Program-made: the position numbers and the translations under genes
The notes under the pieces: model-generated
What the model was told of the DNA's origin: nothing
The model's database searches: none
Seen by the model: the letters and a program-made list of their open reading frames with translations, nothing else
DNA from: JBCBZH01 sp039815415
GTDB taxonomy: Bacteria; Bacteroidota; Rhodothermia; Rhodothermales; Rubricoccaceae
Assembly: GCA_039815415.1 (NCBI GenBank)
Contig: JBCBZH010000214.1
Coordinates: 1-7,765 of the forward strand
Reading direction: 5' to 3'
Length of the DNA stretch: 7,765 nt
Part shown: positions 6,920 through 7,765 of the stretch, one piece after another
Numbering within the stretch: position 1 is the first letter of the stretch
How the letters are laid out: the number at the start of each line of letters is the position of its first letter

Positions 6920-7053
6920 GTCAGAGTCCGAAAAACCTCACTGCCGCCATCACGTCGCGTTGCATGGAGTCCCAAAGTACCGCAGGCCCGCACCGGCACG
7001 TGCAGCGCGCGAGGGGTACACTCTGACACCGATCGCACGCTGCAGCCCGATGC
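6920..7053. other. Divergent promoter spacer between the regulator and the right-end gene
   Basis: These 134 bases must hold the start signals of both flanking genes unless either is read from further away. On the minus strand TACTTTG (bases 6979-6973) is one base short of the Bacteroidota -7 element TAnnTTTG and lies about 54 bases before the regulator ATG, but I see no matching TTTG at -33. I see no clear promoter or Shine-Dalgarno site on the plus strand. Confidence 0.3.
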
Positions 7054-7746
7054 ATGCCTGACCCACCTCGCCTGCCTGATGCCCCCGAGCAGAGCGTGAC
7101 GTTCGCGCAAGCCCTCTGGCCGATTCTGTTCCTGCTCGGGCTGGTGGTCTACGGCCTGATTCTGCGGCCTCAGGTGTTCGACCAGCCTGCGTTTCCGCTG
7201 GAGGTCGTGTTCATCCTCGCCGCAACGTTTGCCGTCACCGAGTTGGTGATCCTCGGGCATCCCTGGGAGGCAATCCAGGCCACCATTATTCGGAAGCTGA
7301 CCCAAGCCTTGCCGGCCTTCTTCATCTTCTTCGCCATCGGGCTGGTGATCGGCAGCTGGATGATCGCAGGGACCATCCCCATGCTCATCGTCTACGGGCT
7401 GAAGCTGATTCACCCGTCGGTGCTCTACCTCAGCGCGTTCCTGGTGCCCGTCTTGTTCTCAACGCTCACAGGCACCTCATGGGGGTCGGCAGGAACGGTC
7501 GGGGTGGTGGTCATCGGGATCGCGGCAGCGCTGGGCGACTTTCTTCCGGCGCTGATGAGCGCGGTCCATGTCCCCAGCTACGCCGCCGATGTCTGCCTCG
7601 CCGCCGACGGCGCGTTTCTGATCGAACTGAACCCCTTCGTGCGTGCCACGGACGGGTGTCTTTTCAACTGGAATGAGCCTGCGGGTTTCGACGGTCGTCT
7701 GAGGCTGCGGAACGGTGAAAAAACCGAGATCTTCCCACTGGCCTAA
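7054..7746 (+). CDS. Chimeric ORF: N-terminal half of an NhaC-type Na+/H+ antiporter joined to the C-terminal end of an ATP-grasp/D123-like protein
   Basis: The 230-residue frame has two unlike parts. Residues 20-161 match the beginning of NhaC-family Na+/H+ antiporters: hydrophobic segments at about 21-37, 47-68, 82-106 and 121-138, then the conserved GTSWGSAGTVGVVVIG (140-155). In NhaC a segment of the type GAYFGDKMSPLSDT and several more helices should follow; the full protein is usually over 400 residues. Instead, from about residue 162 the sequence becomes soluble, with YAADVCLAADGAFLIELNPF and ATDGCLFNWNEP. This resembles the last strands of the ATP-grasp fold in the D123 group, where E191 and N193 of IELNPF would be metal ligands. 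Neither half is complete, so neither activity is expected. NhaC continuation is not found in the other frames. A real deletion fusion, a decayed gene or an assembly join are all possible. The start codon has no clear ribosome binding site. Confidence 0.7.
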   Translation: MPDPPRLPDAPEQSVTFAQALWPILFLLGLVVYGLILRPQVFDQPAFPLEVVFILAATFAVTELVILGHPWEAIQATIIRKLTQALPAFFIFFAIGLVIGSWMIAGTIPMLIVYGLKLIHPSVLYLSAFLVPVLFSTLTGTSWGSAGTVGVVVIGIAAALGDFLPALMSAVHVPSYAADVCLAADGAFLIELNPFVRATDGCLFNWNEPAGFDGRLRLRNGEKTEIFPLA

Positions 7747-7765
7747 TCAAAGCGCCACGACGGAT

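Noticed and set aside
6859..7413. A 184-codon minus-strand frame across the right-end spacer and the NhaC-like segment
   Set aside because: It is antisense to clearly transmembrane coding sequence, and its translation is His/Asp/Gln-rich with no family resemblance.
7479..7676. A frameshift as the explanation for the change in the NhaC-like ORF
   Set aside because: I read the alternative frame after 7536; it gives Arg/Gly-rich sequence with no NhaC continuation, whereas the original frame keeps a protein-like ATP-grasp-style sequence.
1..7765. Prophage, transposon or CRISPR content
   Set aside because: No integrase, transposase, phage structural gene, spaced direct repeats or terminal inverted repeats were seen.

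Overview
The window is high-GC DNA, probably from a Bacteroidota-related bacterium of the Rhodothermota/Rhodothermales type. The evidence is a TonB-dependent receptor with an N-terminal carboxypeptidase-regulatory-like domain followed by a plug of the style seen in that group. Next to it is an AraC-type regulator whose N-terminal half is a multi-pass membrane domain. Strong Shine-Dalgarno sites are scarce, which also fits Bacteroidota. The assignment rests on protein style only. I see no rRNA, tRNA, CRISPR array, IS element or integrase.

Layout, left to right. (1) The 3' part of a zinc-type medium-chain alcohol dehydrogenase (+) enters from the left edge. (2) It converges, with a 29-base overlap, on a CDP-alcohol phosphatidyltransferase-family membrane enzyme (-). 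(3) Divergent from that gene is an Eco57I/TaqI-type N6-adenine DNA methyltransferase (+) with no restriction nuclease in view. The spacer in front of it holds a perfect 9-bp inverted repeat overlapping a possible promoter. (4) The methyltransferase stop codon lies three bases from the stop of a convergent, full-length TonB-dependent outer-membrane receptor (-). (5) Upstream of the receptor on the same strand is the membrane-anchored AraC-family regulator, separated by about 0.2 kb that holds a 14-base palindrome and a possible short leader ORF. (6) Divergent from the regulator, at the right end, is a 230-codon ORF (+). Its first ~160 residues are the N-terminal half of an NhaC-type Na+/H+ antiporter. 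Its last ~70 residues look like the C-terminal end of an ATP-grasp/D123-like protein.

How the genes relate. The regulator and receptor are the only pair that looks like a functional unit: a membrane-tethered sensor/regulator and the outer-membrane transporter it may control. The dehydrogenase, the phosphatidyltransferase and the methyltransferase show no clear pathway link. The most unusual items are the NhaC/ATP-grasp chimera, which is either a real deletion fusion or an assembly join, and the dyad in front of the solitary methyltransferase. I did not find a convincing new multi-gene system.
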